A stretch of DNA of 64,000 nt, from contig NC_017956.1 in the NCBI RefSeq assembly GCF_000264455.2, positions 1,657,501-1,721,500 of the forward strand, given 5' to 3'. The first letter of the stretch is position 1. Each line of letters starts with the position of its first letter. A program made the position numbers and the translations under genes. This document shows positions 1 to 8,334 of the stretch, one piece after another. The notes under the pieces were generated by a model. It made no database searches. It was not told where the DNA came from and saw nothing but the letters and a program-made list of their open reading frames with translations. This stretch comes from Tistrella mobilis KA081020-065 (GTDB lineage Bacteria > Pseudomonadota > Alphaproteobacteria > Tistrellales > Tistrellaceae).

Positions 1-20
1 TTCGCCTTCGTGGCGGCAAG

Positions 21-50
21 CCTGATCAGGCCGCGGGTGGCCTGATCAGG
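21..50. terminator. Candidate hairpin downstream of the ACT-domain gene
   Basis: Two copies of the self-palindromic 10-mer CCTGATCAGG form a perfect 12-bp stem (21-32 with 39-50) around the 6-nt loop gcgggt. It lies just beyond the stop of the minus-strand ACT gene, so it may end that transcript. There is no clear T-run, so intrinsic termination is uncertain. Bases 1-58 hold no recognisable gene. Confidence 0.4.
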
Positions 51-58
51 AAGGGGGC

Positions 59-439
59 TCACCCGATCCGGTGGCCGGCGGCGCTGAGCGCTGCAATCAC
101 CCGCTCCCTGTCGGCCGCCTGGACCAGCAGATAGTCGGTATCGAAGGTCGAGACCAGGAAGATACCGATCCCGTCGGCCGCCAGCGGCTGCAGAACCGCG
201 ACGGCGATGCCGGTCTCGTCGAAGGCGAAGGGGCCCTGGAATTTGAAGCAGGACCAGGCCCGGTCTGCCCTGACATCGCCGGGCACCCGCTCGGCCAGGC
301 ACACCACCGACAGCTCGTCGGCGGTGCGCGAGATCGAGACGAAACCCGGCCCGTCGGCCCAGCCTGGAATGGGGGCAAGGGGATCGAGCCGGGCGACGGC
401 GTAGGTTCCGGACAGGGGGAGGAGGGTGATCCGTCTCAT
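59..439 (-). CDS. ACT domain-containing protein (COG3603-like)
   Basis: 126 aa, complete. The N-terminal half runs LLPLSGTYAVARLDP ... PGWADGPGFVSISRTADELSVVC and the second half carries the ACT-like stretch GIAVAVLQPLAADGIGIFLVSTFDTDYLLV followed by a helix. This two-part arrangement matches small stand-alone ACT proteins related to the CASTOR amino-acid sensors. Ligand and role are unknown; a small-molecule sensing role is inferred from the fold family only. It is the last gene of a minus-strand run behind the AhpD-like peroxidase (31-bp gap), and a hairpin lies downstream. Confidence 0.75.
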   Translation of the reverse strand: MRRITLLPLSGTYAVARLDPLAPIPGWADGPGFVSISRTADELSVVCLAERVPGDVRADRAWSCFKFQGPFAFDETGIAVAVLQPLAADGIGIFLVSTFDTDYLLVQAADRERVIAALSAAGHRIG

Positions 440-469
440 GTTCCGGAACCTCTGTGGGGTGGGTGATGG

Positions 470-1054
470 TCAGCGGCCGAGGGTGTAGAATTCGTCGTTC
501 GGCCGCATGCGGGTGACATTGGCCATGCGGTTCGACAGGCCGAAGAAAGAGGCGATGCCGGCGATGTCCCAGGCATCTTCTTCGGTGAAGCCATGGGCGG
601 CGAGGGTGGCGAAATCCGCTTCTTCCACCGCATAGGCCTCGAACGAGACCTTCATCGCGAAATCGAGCATGGCGCGCTGACGCTCGGTGATGTCGGCCTT
701 GCGATAGTTGATCGCCACCTGATCCGCGATCAGCGGGTTCTTGGCCCGGATGCGCAGGATGGCGCCATGGGCGACGACGCAATACTGGCACTGATTGAGA
801 TTGCTGGTGGCGACCACGATCATCTCGCGCTCGGCCTTGGTCAGGTTGCCGGGCTTGTCCATCAGCGCGTCGTGATAGGCGAAGAAGGCGCGGAATTCAT
901 CCGGCCGGCGCGCCAGTACCACGAAGACATTGGGGATGAAGCCCGATTTCTCCTGCACCTTGAGCAGGCGGTCGCGGATGTCTTCGGGCATCTCGTCGAG
1001 CGAGGGCACCGGGAAGCGGCTGATCGGCAGGGTGGCGGGTGCGGTGTCGGTCAT
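470..1054 (-). CDS. Peroxidase-related enzyme, AhpD/carboxymuconolactone decarboxylase-like
   Basis: 194 aa, normal length for the uncharacterised peroxidase-related subfamily. The AhpD-type redox motif CxxCxxxH is visible as CQYCVVAH near residue 103, inside the all-helical core; the two cysteines and the histidine are the expected catalytic set for reducing peroxides with thiol electrons. The N-terminus (SRFPVPSLDEMPEDIRDRL) and C-terminus (NDEFYTLGR) are typical of this family. It follows acuI on the same strand with a 53-bp gap, so it may share the tetR-acuI promoter. The physiological substrate is not known. Confidence 0.85.
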   Translation of the reverse strand: MTDTAPATLPISRFPVPSLDEMPEDIRDRLLKVQEKSGFIPNVFVVLARRPDEFRAFFAYHDALMDKPGNLTKAEREMIVVATSNLNQCQYCVVAHGAILRIRAKNPLIADQVAINYRKADITERQRAMLDFAMKVSFEAYAVEEADFATLAAHGFTEEDAWDIAGIASFFGLSNRMANVTRMRPNDEFYTLGR

Positions 1055-1107
1055 GGCGGGGCGTTTCCGTTGGGGAGGGATTCTTAAGCGGCGGGCGGAG
1101 GCGATTG

Positions 1108-2100
1108 TCAGCCGAGCTCCGGGTTCACAGGCACGACCACGCGGCCGCGGACCTTGCCTTCAAGAATGCGGGCGGCGGTGGGGATCACCTCGTCGAAGCC
1201 GATTTCGGTGGTCAGCTCGTCGAGAAGCGCCGGGTCGAGGTCGCGGCCGAGGCGCTGCCAGGCTTCCAGCCGGTCGGGCCTGGGGCACATCACACTGTCG
1301 ACGCCGGCAAGCGTGACGCCGCGCAGGATGAAGGGGGCGACGGTCGCCGGCAGCGACATGCCGCCGGCCAGGCCGCAGGCGGCGACCGTGCCGCGATACT
1401 TCATCTGGGCGCAGATATTGGCGAGGGTCTGGCCGCCGACCACGTCGACCGCACCGGCCCAGCGCTCTTTCGCAAGCGGCTTGCCCGGCTCGGCAAAGGG
1501 CGCGCGGTCCATGATGTCGGCGGCGCCGAGCCGCGTCAGATAATCGGCCTCTTCGGGCCGGCCGGTCAGGGCCACGACCCTGTAGCCGAGCTTCGCCAGC
1601 ACGGCGACGGCTACAGAGCCGACACCGCCCGCCGCACCGGTGACCAGCACCTCGCCCTTGTCGGGGGTGACGCCGTGACGCTCCAGCGCCAGCACGCAGA
1701 GCATGGCCGTGTAGCCGGCCGTGCCGATGGCGGCCGCCTGACGCAGGGTGAAGGGGCTGGCGAGCGGCACCAGCCAGTCGCCCTTCAGCCGGGCCTTGCC
1801 GGCAAGCCCGCCCCAATGCACCTCGCCCACGCCCCAGCCGTTCAGCACCACCCGGTCGCCGGGCTTCCAGTCGGCATGTTCCGAGCTTTCGACCACACCG
1901 GCCAGGTCGATGCCGGGCACCATGGGGAAGCTGCGCACCACCGGGCTCTTGCCGGTGATGGCGAGGCCGTCCTTGTAGTTCAGCGTCGACCAGCCGACCT
2001 TGACCGTGACATCGCCGGCGGGCAGCCGGTCGTCGTCGAGATCGGTCTGCCGGGCATGGTAGCCGCTGTCGTCCTTGTCGATCAGGATCGCCTTGAACAT
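1108..2100 (-). CDS. acuI: Acrylyl-CoA reductase AcuI / YhdH-type quinone oxidoreductase
   Basis: 330 aa from the ATG at 2100; the open frame runs 132 codons further upstream but that extension lies inside tetR and is not real. It is a medium-chain reductase lacking structural zinc: N-terminal GroES-like part ([19 protein letters not shown]), then the nucleotide-binding motif GAAGGVGS near the middle. The YhdH/AcuI family reduces acryloyl-CoA to propionyl-CoA with NADPH and protects cells against acrylate-like electrophiles. It starts 28 bp downstream of a tetR gene, suggesting that the neighbour controls it. Exact substrate is inferred from family. Confidence 0.88.
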   Translation of the reverse strand: MFKAILIDKDDSGYHARQTDLDDDRLPAGDVTVKVGWSTLNYKDGLAITGKSPVVRSFPMVPGIDLAGVVESSEHADWKPGDRVVLNGWGVGEVHWGGLAGKARLKGDWLVPLASPFTLRQAAAIGTAGYTAMLCVLALERHGVTPDKGEVLVTGAAGGVGSVAVAVLAKLGYRVVALTGRPEEADYLTRLGAADIMDRAPFAEPGKPLAKERWAGAVDVVGGQTLANICAQMKYRGTVAACGLAGGMSLPATVAPFILRGVTLAGVDSVMCPRPDRLEAWQRLGRDLDPALLDELTTEIGFDEVIPTAARILEGKVRGRVVVPVNPELG

Positions 2101-2128
2101 CGGGGAGAGGCTCCGTTCGGGTGATGGG

Positions 2129-2809
2129 TCAGATGGATGACGTGGCCGGCACCGGCGGCGGCGCATGGCCGAGCAGGGCGAAGAAGCCGGCGGCGAACAG
2201 CCGGAGCGGCGCCGGGTCGCGGTCGAGCTTGGTGCGTAGCACCGCCCCTTCCCAGCCGATCCAGAAGAAGGCGGCCAGGCGATCGCAGTCATGGGCCGGG
2301 TCGATTTCGCCGGCGGCCTGTGCCGCCCGCAGGCAGGCGGCGGTGCGGGCCTGCCAATCCTGGAACACCGCGGCGATCTGCGCGCGGAAGCCTTCGGGCA
2401 AGGTGCCCATCTCCTGGCCCAGATTGCCGACCAGGCAGCCGCGCCGCCAGCCATGGCGGGCCATGCCCGCTTCGGCATCGGCGATGAAGCGGCCAAGCCG
2501 GGTCATCGGCGTCAGGCTGCCGTCCAGGAACCAGCGGTCGAGCTTGCGGGCGAAATAGGCGGCATAGGCGCCGATCAGCGCGGCGCCGAAGGCCTCTTTG
2601 CCGTCGAAGTAATGGTAGAAGGATCCCTTCGGGATGCCGGCCGATTTCAGGATCTCGTCCAGCCCGACGGCCGAGAAGCCCTTCTCGGTCAGGATGGCGA
2701 CGCCCGAGCGCACCAGCCGGTCCCGCGCATCGACCAGCCCGGCCTTGGGCGGGCGGCCCCGGCGGCGGGCAGGCATGGCGGGGGCGGCAGAGATGGTGGC
2801 ATCGGTCAT
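2129..2809 (-). CDS. TetR/AcrR family transcriptional regulator
   Basis: 226 aa. An N-terminal basic stretch ([11 protein letters not shown]) precedes a TetR helix-turn-helix: [19 protein letters not shown] at about residues 49-67. The C-terminal part is the ligand-binding domain with a TetR_C-like arrangement ([12 protein letters not shown]). It is first in a minus-strand run with acuI directly behind it, and a perfect inverted repeat lies 9 bp upstream of its start codon, so autoregulation and control of acuI are likely. The inducer is probably a reactive electrophile, by analogy with NemR-like regulators of reductases; this is inference. Confidence 0.88.
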   Translation of the reverse strand: MTDATISAAPAMPARRRGRPPKAGLVDARDRLVRSGVAILTEKGFSAVGLDEILKSAGIPKGSFYHYFDGKEAFGAALIGAYAAYFARKLDRWFLDGSLTPMTRLGRFIADAEAGMARHGWRRGCLVGNLGQEMGTLPEGFRAQIAAVFQDWQARTAACLRAAQAAGEIDPAHDCDRLAAFFWIGWEGAVLRTKLDRDPAPLRLFAAGFFALLGHAPPPVPATSSI

Positions 2810-2817
2810 GCGGTGAA

Positions 2818-2838
2818 TTTAGACCGATCGTCTCTAAA
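2818..2838. promoter_or_regulatory. Candidate TetR operator upstream of tetR-acuI
   Basis: Perfect inverted repeat TTTAGA-N9-TCTAAA centred 18 bp upstream of the tetR start. The inner bases (TAGACCGATCGTC) also resemble TAGAC/GTCTA half-sites used by TetR repressors of oxidoreductases such as NemR. It overlaps the last codons of the upstream lysR gene. Confidence 0.55.
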
Positions 2839-3760
2839 ATAACAAGACCTCATCCTGCGCCGGCTCGGCGGCGACCTCGATCACCTGCTGCCGCAGCCAG
2901 CGCTGTGCCGGGTGATCGTCGGTGCGCCGATGCCAGAGCAGATGAAAGGGGATCGCCGGCAGGGCCAGCGGGGGCGCAGACACGGCCAGATCCGGCCGCG
3001 CGCCCGCGACCACGCCGGCCATCAGCGTGGCCACCAGGTCGGTTTCGGCGATGATGGCTGGGGCTGCATACATCTGCGGCAGCATCAGGCCGACCCGGCG
3101 GCGGAGGCCCTGCGCCTGAAGCGCCTGGTCCACCACTCCGAAGCCGTCGCCTTCGGGGGAGACCAGCAGGTGGCGGGCGTCGAGGAAGGAAGGGAGATCG
3201 GCAAGGGCCGCCTCTGCCGGCCCGCCTTTGCGGGCGATGCAGACGAAAGCTTCGGTGAACAGCGGCGCTGACAGGATGCGCGCTTCCGGGCCCGGCGGCA
3301 CGCCGACGGCAAGATCGGCCACCGCCTCGTCCAGCAGGCGGATCGCATCTTCGCGCCCCTGAAAGCCCAGCACCTGCAGGTCGATCCCAGGCGCCGCCGC
3401 CGCGAGGCGCCGCCCCAGTCCCGGCAACAGGCGATGGGCCGGATGCTCCGACAGCGCGAGCGTCACTCTGGTGGTGGCGGCGCTCGGGTCGAAAGCCGGC
3501 CTGTGGTTCAGGGCAGCGTCCACCGCTTCCAGGATCTGCCCGAAGGGGCGGGCAAGGTCCAGTGCGCGCGGGGTGGGGGCGAGCCCTTTGGGGCTGCGCA
3601 CGAACAGCTCGTCGCCGGTGGCGCGGCGCAGTCGGGCGAGCGCCGCGCTCATCGCTGGCTGGGTCAGCCCGATCCGCCGGGCAGCCCGGGTGACGTTGCG
3701 TTCCGCCATCAGCGCCTGAAAGGCGGCGATCAGATTGAGGTCGAAACCGTTGTGATCCAC
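2834..3760 (-). CDS. LysR family transcriptional regulator
   Basis: 308 aa from a GTG start at 3760. The N-terminal LysR winged helix is clear: FDLNLIAAFQALMAERNVTRAARRIGLTQPAMSAALARLR at residues 6-45, followed by a linker helix and a periplasmic-binding-protein-like effector domain. It resembles the NodD/LinR-like group (LDLARPFGQILEAVDAAL). It is divergent from the SnoaL-like/MDR gene pair with a roughly 90-bp shared region, so these are its likely targets. Its stop overlaps the operator of the next minus-strand gene, tetR. Confidence 0.9.
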   Translation of the reverse strand: MDHNGFDLNLIAAFQALMAERNVTRAARRIGLTQPAMSAALARLRRATGDELFVRSPKGLAPTPRALDLARPFGQILEAVDAALNHRPAFDPSAATTRVTLALSEHPAHRLLPGLGRRLAAAAPGIDLQVLGFQGREDAIRLLDEAVADLAVGVPPGPEARILSAPLFTEAFVCIARKGGPAEAALADLPSFLDARHLLVSPEGDGFGVVDQALQAQGLRRRVGLMLPQMYAAPAIIAETDLVATLMAGVVAGARPDLAVSAPPLALPAIPFHLLWHRRTDDHPAQRWLRQQVIEVAAEPAQDEVLLF

Positions 3761-3850
3761 CAGATCTATGTCCTCATATAATCTGCATCGATTTCAATGA
3801 TGACACAGGCTGTCCCACCTTCTCCATCGTCACCCGATGATGGAGGCATC

Positions 3851-4324
3851 ATGCCCACGGATATCGCCCGCATTCCCCCGACCGAAGCGCCGGATCTTTC
3901 CCCTGGCCGGCGCCTTGCACTGGAGCATCTCTATGGTGGATTCGGCACGGACGACGTCGATCTGGTCGATCTTGCGCTGACGGCGGACTGGCAGGACATT
4001 CCGTCCATGCCCGGCCAGGCCGCCGGGCCCGCCGGCATCAAGCCGATCTTCCGCCTGTTCCGGCAGGCCTTTCCCGATCTGACGGTCGAGATTGTCGAGG
4101 TGCTGACCGGCCCCGACCGGGCGGCCGTGCGCCTGATGGCGACCGGCACCCATCTGGGACCGCTGTTCGGCGTGCCGGCCAGCGGCCGGCGGGTCAGTCT
4201 GGCCATCCATGAATTCCACCGTTTCGAGGGCGAGCGCATCGCCGTCACCCACCATATGGAAGATCTGTTCGGCCTGTTCCGTCAGATCGGCGCCTGGCCC
4301 GCCATGGAAGGAGCAGCGGCATGA
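3851..4324 (+). CDS. SnoaL-like ester cyclase / NTF2-fold protein
   Basis: 157 aa from the ATG at 3851, which has a good ribosome site (tggagg, 7 nt upstream); an in-frame ATG at 3797 lacks one. The sequence shows the SnoaL pattern: helix RRLALEHLYGGF, then DLVDLALTADWQDIP, AGPAGIKPIFRLFRQAFPDLTVEI, AVRLMATGTHLGPLFGVPASGRRV and HEFHRFEGERIAVTHHMED. Members are small NTF2-fold cyclases, hydrolases or binding proteins. The next gene overlaps its stop by 4 bp (ATGA), so the two are translationally coupled. Its substrate is unknown. Confidence 0.8.
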   Translation: MPTDIARIPPTEAPDLSPGRRLALEHLYGGFGTDDVDLVDLALTADWQDIPSMPGQAAGPAGIKPIFRLFRQAFPDLTVEIVEVLTGPDRAAVRLMATGTHLGPLFGVPASGRRVSLAIHEFHRFEGERIAVTHHMEDLFGLFRQIGAWPAMEGAAA

Positions 4325-5235
4325 CCCGGAGCCTGATCCTCACCCGCATGGGTGCCACGCCTGAGCCTGCTCTTGCGGAGCTGCCGTTGCGGGAGCCGGG
4401 GCCGGGAGAGCTCCGTATTGCCATAGATGCGGCGGCGTTGAACCCGCTGGATGCCAAGCTCGCCCGGGGCCATCTGGCCGACTGGTTTCCGATCGTGCTG
4501 CCCTGGGTGCCGGGCACGGATTTTGCCGGCCGGGTGGTGGCCGTCGGCGCCGGCGTGACGGGATTTGTCCCGGGGGACGAGGTTTTCGGGCGCAGTGATC
4601 CCGTTGCCGGCGGCGCCTTCGGGCCCGCGATCACCCTGCCGGCCGGCTTCGTGGCGCGGCGCCCGGCGGGGATCGATGCCGCAACCGCGGCGGCCCTGGT
4701 CACACCGGCAGCCATTGCCCTGCAGGCGCTGGACGAGGTGGCCGGCGCCGATGGCCCGCTGGTGATCCTGGGCAGTGGTGCGGTGGGTACGGCGCTGGTG
4801 CAGATCGCCCGCCGCGGGCGTGCCGTGACGCTCAGCGGCCGCCATGCCGCCCGGCTCGCGGTGCATGGGGTGCAGGTGCTTGCGGCAGAGGGGGCCGACC
4901 TCGCCGCCGCGATCGCCGGAGCCGGGGTGGTGATCGACACCGTCGGCGGACCGCGTCAGCGGCAGGTGCTGGCCTGTCTGCGCCCCGGTGCCCGTTTCCT
5001 GGCCATCGCCGAGCCGCTGCCCGAAGATGCGGCGGTACCTGCGGGCGTCAAGGCCGGTTTCGCGGCTCTGGCAGGTGGCGGCGGTCAGCTCGATCGGATC
5101 GCCGGACTGGCGGCCGATGGCGTGCTGGTTCCCGAGATTGCAAGCCGGTTCGGGATCGGGGATGCGGTGGCCGTGTTCGGCGCCTGGACTGCTGGGCGTC
5201 TTCCGGCCCGTCAGGTGATGGTGCGGGAGGGCTGA
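4321..5235 (+). CDS. Zinc-binding-type MDR oxidoreductase (quinone oxidoreductase-like)
   Basis: 304 aa. A GroES-like N-terminal domain (NPLDAKLARGHLADWFP, PGTDFAGRVVAVGAGVTGFVPGDEVFG) is followed by a shortened Rossmann part with GSGAVGTALVQIARR. There is no catalytic zinc cysteine set, so it is a zinc-independent medium-chain reductase that probably reduces quinones or enones with NADPH. It overlaps the SnoaL-like gene by 4 bp and both are divergent from lysR, which probably regulates the pair. Confidence 0.82.
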   Translation: MTRSLILTRMGATPEPALAELPLREPGPGELRIAIDAAALNPLDAKLARGHLADWFPIVLPWVPGTDFAGRVVAVGAGVTGFVPGDEVFGRSDPVAGGAFGPAITLPAGFVARRPAGIDAATAAALVTPAAIALQALDEVAGADGPLVILGSGAVGTALVQIARRGRAVTLSGRHAARLAVHGVQVLAAEGADLAAAIAGAGVVIDTVGGPRQRQVLACLRPGARFLAIAEPLPEDAAVPAGVKAGFAALAGGGGQLDRIAGLAADGVLVPEIASRFGIGDAVAVFGAWTAGRLPARQVMVREG

Positions 5236-5258
5236 TCGGCAGGTATAAATCGGAATTG

Positions 5259-5297
5259 GCGGCAAAATTTTTCTGTAAAACAGAAAATTTTTGCCGC
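5259..5297. promoter_or_regulatory. Large AT-rich inverted repeat upstream of the DUF2975-XRE pair
   Basis: Two 17-bp arms (5259-5275 and 5281-5297) match at 16 of 17 positions around the loop taaaa. The arms carry A4T5/A4T5 tracts in otherwise GC-rich DNA. The element is 45 bp upstream of the DUF2975 gene and 23 bp after the MDR stop, so it could be an operator for the XRE regulator or a strong terminator; its symmetry and position favour an operator. Confidence 0.55.
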
Positions 5298-5342
5298 AAC
5301 ATGCGGGCATCGATGGATGGCACAGCCGAGAGGTGAAGGATC

Positions 5343-5915
5343 ATGCGCCTGCCCGCCACCAATCAGACGCCCGATGACGATGGCAAGGGCCGGGAGGACG
5401 GGGCCCTCTGCCGCCGCAGCCGTCGCCTGGCGCATCTCTGCGCCGCCTTTGCCGTGGCCCTGCCGGTTGGTGTGGTCGTGAGCTGTGCGGCGGGACAGGT
5501 GCCGGATCTTCCAGGCCTGTCGAAGACGATCGACCTTGCGGCGCTGGTCTGGTGGCAGGTCGGCATTGTTCTGGCCGGCATGCTGGCGCCGGTGCTGCCG
5601 GTCAGCCTGGCCCTGCTGGTGGCGCGGCGCTGCTTTCTGGCGGTCGGCCGGGGAGCCATCTTCACCTTGGAGACGGTGGCCGCCCTTCGGCGGATCGCCG
5701 GTCTGGTGACGCTTGGCGGGATTGCGGGGCTGATCGCACCGACGGTGGTGGTGCTGGGGGCGACCGTTCTGGCCGCCCCCGGCCAGCGCCAGCTGGCAAT
5801 CAGCATCAGCAGCGGGCCGCTGCTGACCCTGGTGCTGGGGGCCGTGGTCTATCTGATCGCCGACATCATGCATCGGGCAGCACGCATGGCGGAAGACCAT
5901 GCGCAGATCGTCTGA
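5343..5915 (+). CDS. DUF2975 family membrane protein
   Basis: 190 aa with four predicted membrane segments: about residues 32-50 (LCAAFAVALPVGVVVSCAA), 70-98 (WWQVGIVLAGMLAPVLPVSLALLVA), 117-140 (AGLVTLGGIAGLIAPTVVVLGATVLA) and 155-172. A segment between the second and third helices (FLAVGRGAIFTLETVAALRRIA) is the recognisable DUF2975 feature. DUF2975 proteins usually sit directly upstream of a small XRE regulator and are thought to sense or modulate it, as here, where the stop and next start overlap (TGATG). Confidence 0.8.
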   Translation: MRLPATNQTPDDDGKGREDGALCRRSRRLAHLCAAFAVALPVGVVVSCAAGQVPDLPGLSKTIDLAALVWWQVGIVLAGMLAPVLPVSLALLVARRCFLAVGRGAIFTLETVAALRRIAGLVTLGGIAGLIAPTVVVLGATVLAAPGQRQLAISISSGPLLTLVLGAVVYLIADIMHRAARMAEDHAQIV

Positions 5916-6121
5916 TGGCGATCGTCGTGCGTCTGGATGTGATGCTGGCCCGCCGCAAGATGAGTTCCCGGGATCTGGCGGCGCAGATCGGCATCACCGA
6001 GGCCAATCTCTCGCTGTTGAAGCGCGGCCATGTGAAGGGCATCCGCTTCGAGACGCTGGAGAAGATCTGCGAGGCGCTCGCCTGCCAGCCGGGGGATCTT
6101 CTTGAGTATGAAGCACCCTGA
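5915..6121 (+). CDS. Small XRE/Cro-CI family helix-turn-helix regulator
   Basis: 68 aa, essentially a single HTH domain: LDVMLARRKMSSRDLAAQIG then ITEANLSLLKRGHVKGIRFETLEKICEALACQPGDLLEY. This is the YozG-like group of mini-regulators that partner DUF2975 membrane proteins. The start overlaps the DUF2975 stop by one base (TGATG). A large palindrome upstream of the pair is a plausible autoregulatory operator. Confidence 0.88.
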   Translation: MAIVVRLDVMLARRKMSSRDLAAQIGITEANLSLLKRGHVKGIRFETLEKICEALACQPGDLLEYEAP

Positions 6122-6132
6122 TGACGGGTCGG

Positions 6133-6840
6133 TCAGGCCGGCCGCTTCGGGATGTCGAGACCCCGCTGCACCGCCGGGCGAGCAAGGCCGCGCTCCAGCC
6201 AGGCCGGAACATTGATCAGCTTTTCGAAATGAACCAGATCGCCCGCGCCGTAGAAGCCGATCAGGTTGCGCACCCAGCCGAGCAGCGAGATGTCGGCGAT
6301 GGTGTAGTCGTCGCCCATGATCCAGTCGCGGCCGTCGAGCCGGGATTCGAGCACGCCGAGCAGGCGCTCGCTTTCGGCGCGGTAGCGCTCCAGCGGGCGT
6401 TTGTCCTCGATCTCGCGGCCGGCGAATTTGTGGAAGAAACCGAGCTGGCCGAACATCGGCCCGACCGCCGCCATCTGGAAGAACACCCACTGGATGGTTT
6501 CGATCCGGGCGACCGGGTCGGCGGGCAGGAAGCTGCCGGTCTTTTCCGCCAGATAGAGCAGGATGGCGCCGGATTCGAACAGGCCGACCGGCCGGCCGTC
6601 GGGGCCGGCGGGATCGATGATCGCCGGGATCTTGCCGTTCGGATTGAGCGACAGGAATTCAGGCGTCCAGGTCTCGTTCTTCATGATGTCGATCAGATGT
6701 GCCTCGTAAGGCAGGCCGGTCTCTTCCAGCATGATCGACACCTTCACGCCATTGGGCGTGGCCAGGGAATAGAGCTGGATACGGTCCGGATGGGTGGCGG
6801 GCCAGCTGCGGGTGATCGGGAAGACGGAGAGATCGGCCAT
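6133..6840 (-). CDS. Glutathione S-transferase family protein (YfcG/Ure2p-like)
   Basis: 235 aa from the ATG at 6840, chosen because GAAGGA lies about 9 nt upstream; a TTG five codons earlier has no ribosome site. The thioredoxin-fold N-terminal domain (YSLATPNGVKVSIMLEETGL, NPNGKIPAIID, FESGAILLYLAEKTG) and helical C-terminal domain (DYTIADISLLGWV, PAWLERGLARPAVQRGL) match the nu-class YfcG group, which uses a Thr/Asn pair instead of a catalytic Tyr or Ser. This group has disulfide reductase activity on small thiols. Tandem 17-bp repeats lie directly upstream. Confidence 0.9.
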   Translation of the reverse strand: MADLSVFPITRSWPATHPDRIQLYSLATPNGVKVSIMLEETGLPYEAHLIDIMKNETWTPEFLSLNPNGKIPAIIDPAGPDGRPVGLFESGAILLYLAEKTGSFLPADPVARIETIQWVFFQMAAVGPMFGQLGFFHKFAGREIEDKRPLERYRAESERLLGVLESRLDGRDWIMGDDYTIADISLLGWVRNLIGFYGAGDLVHFEKLINVPAWLERGLARPAVQRGLDIPKRPA

Positions 6841-6861
6841 CGGGGCGTCCTTCAACAGGTC

Positions 6862-6912
6862 GGAACGGACAGGTGGTTGGAACGGACAGGTGGTTGGAAC
6901 GCACAGGCAGGG
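6862..6912. repeat. 17-bp tandem repeats (3 units) upstream of the GST gene
   Basis: Unit ggaacggacaggtggtt occurs twice exactly (6862-6878, 6879-6895) and a third, diverged copy follows (6896-6912). The array starts 21 bp upstream of the GST start codon, where promoter and operator elements are expected, so repeated binding sites for a regulator are plausible. Confidence 0.75.
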
Positions 6913-6975
6913 GCAGTCATCCTAGGCGGAGCATCGGGGACTGTCTGTCCTGCCTCATGGAAACGCACCGTTCTT

Positions 6976-8256
6976 TCAGCCGCCCGCCCTGCCTGTGCGG
7001 GATGTCCTTTCCGCCGGCGCCGGTTCATCGCCGAAAACGCTCCGGCCGCCATAGTCGTGGGAGCGGCGGCGTTCGCGGGCGATGAAGGCATCCAGCGACG
7101 GGCCGCCGGCGGTCTGCTCCAGCCGCCGTGCCTGTGCGTCCAGGCGGCGGATGGCGTCGAGCTTCTCGTCATTGCCGAGGGATGCGGCTTCGACCGCCGA
7201 TTTCATCACCTGAATGGTCCGGTCATAGACCAGCACGGGCACCGGGAAAGGCTGCCGGTCCTTGCCGCCATGGGCGAGCGAGAAACGGGCCGGGTCGTCG
7301 AAGCGGCAGGGCGCGCCGTGGACCAACTCGGCGACCATGGCGAGCGAGCGCACCGTCCGGGCGCCGACGCCCGGGACCATCAGTAGTTCGGCGAAATCCC
7401 GGGGGCCCGCCTCGGCGGCAGCGGCAAGCGCACCATGCAGGCGGCGCAGGATCACGTCTCCTGGCCGGACCTCGTGACGATCGGGCATCACCAGATGCGG
7501 CAGGTCCGGCTGGGCTGTGGCGGGTGGGGGCGGGGCGGGCGCGGGCGTGGGAGTAAGGGCCGCGGCTTCCCGGACGATGCCGTCGGGCCCCAGATCCCGC
7601 AGCAGATCCAGCTGTCCGATGCGCGAGGCGGCGGCGCGGCGGTCGGTGAGATTGACGATCCGGCCCTGATTGCGGCCGTCGATCGCGGCATGCGGGGTTT
7701 CGACGAAACTCTTCAGATCTTCCGACAGCCAGTGATAGCGGCGGGCGAGGCGGGTGCCGTCGTTCATGCCCTGCTGCACCACCACCCAGCGCCCGTCATC
7801 GGCGACGATGAAGCCGTGAAGATAGAGGTCGAACCCGTCCTGCACGGCGGCGCTGTCGACCTTGGCGATCATCCGGCTGGTCCACGCCAGCGCATTGCCG
7901 TCGAGGCCGGTGCGGTTGCCGACGGCCAGGAGTTCATCCGGTGTGGCACGGGAATGGCGGCCGCGGCCGCCGCAGACATGCAGGCCAAGCTCTGCCGACA
8001 GTGGCGTCAGCCCGCGCTTCAGCGCCCCCAGCACCGAGGTGGTGATGCCCGAGGAATGCCAGTCCATGCCCATGACTGCGCCGAAGGACTGGAACCAGAA
8101 GGGATGGGCCAGGCGGCGGAGGAACTCGTCACGGCCGTAATGCAGGATGATCGCCTGCGTGATCACCGTGCCGAGCTTCGTCATCCGCTGGCCCAGCCAG
8201 GCGGGTACCCGGCCGCCATGAAGCGGCAGGTCGGCACTGCCGGCGCGTCTGGACAT
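6976..8256 (-). CDS. DUF763 domain-containing protein
   Basis: 426 aa. The N-terminus RRAGSADLPLHGGRVPAWL and the conserved blocks GRDEFLRRLAHPFWFQSFGAVMGMDWHSSGITTSVLGALK, HVCGGRGRHSRATPDEL and VVQQGMN define DUF763. A helix-hairpin-helix-like segment LLMVPGVGARTVRSLAMVAEL lies at about residues 290-310, suggesting nucleic-acid binding. The family is common in archaea and scattered in bacteria; its function is unknown. The IS insertion lies just upstream of its start and may separate it from its original promoter. Confidence 0.85.
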   Translation of the reverse strand: MSRRAGSADLPLHGGRVPAWLGQRMTKLGTVITQAIILHYGRDEFLRRLAHPFWFQSFGAVMGMDWHSSGITTSVLGALKRGLTPLSAELGLHVCGGRGRHSRATPDELLAVGNRTGLDGNALAWTSRMIAKVDSAAVQDGFDLYLHGFIVADDGRWVVVQQGMNDGTRLARRYHWLSEDLKSFVETPHAAIDGRNQGRIVNLTDRRAAASRIGQLDLLRDLGPDGIVREAAALTPTPAPAPPPPATAQPDLPHLVMPDRHEVRPGDVILRRLHGALAAAAEAGPRDFAELLMVPGVGARTVRSLAMVAELVHGAPCRFDDPARFSLAHGGKDRQPFPVPVLVYDRTIQVMKSAVEAASLGNDEKLDAIRRLDAQARRLEQTAGGPSLDAFIARERRRSHDYGGRSVFGDEPAPAERTSRTGRAGG

Positions 8257-8324
8257 CAGCGGCTGCTCCGGAACGAAAGGGAAACACTCCTATCCTAACC
8301 AGCCGAAACCCGCTCTGGCAAGCA

Positions 8325-8334
8325 GGTGAGGGCG
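8325..8334. repeat. Target-site duplication, left copy
   Basis: ggtgagggcg directly abuts the left IS end and is repeated exactly at 9576-9585. A 10-bp duplication fits ISAs1-family insertion. Confidence 0.85.
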
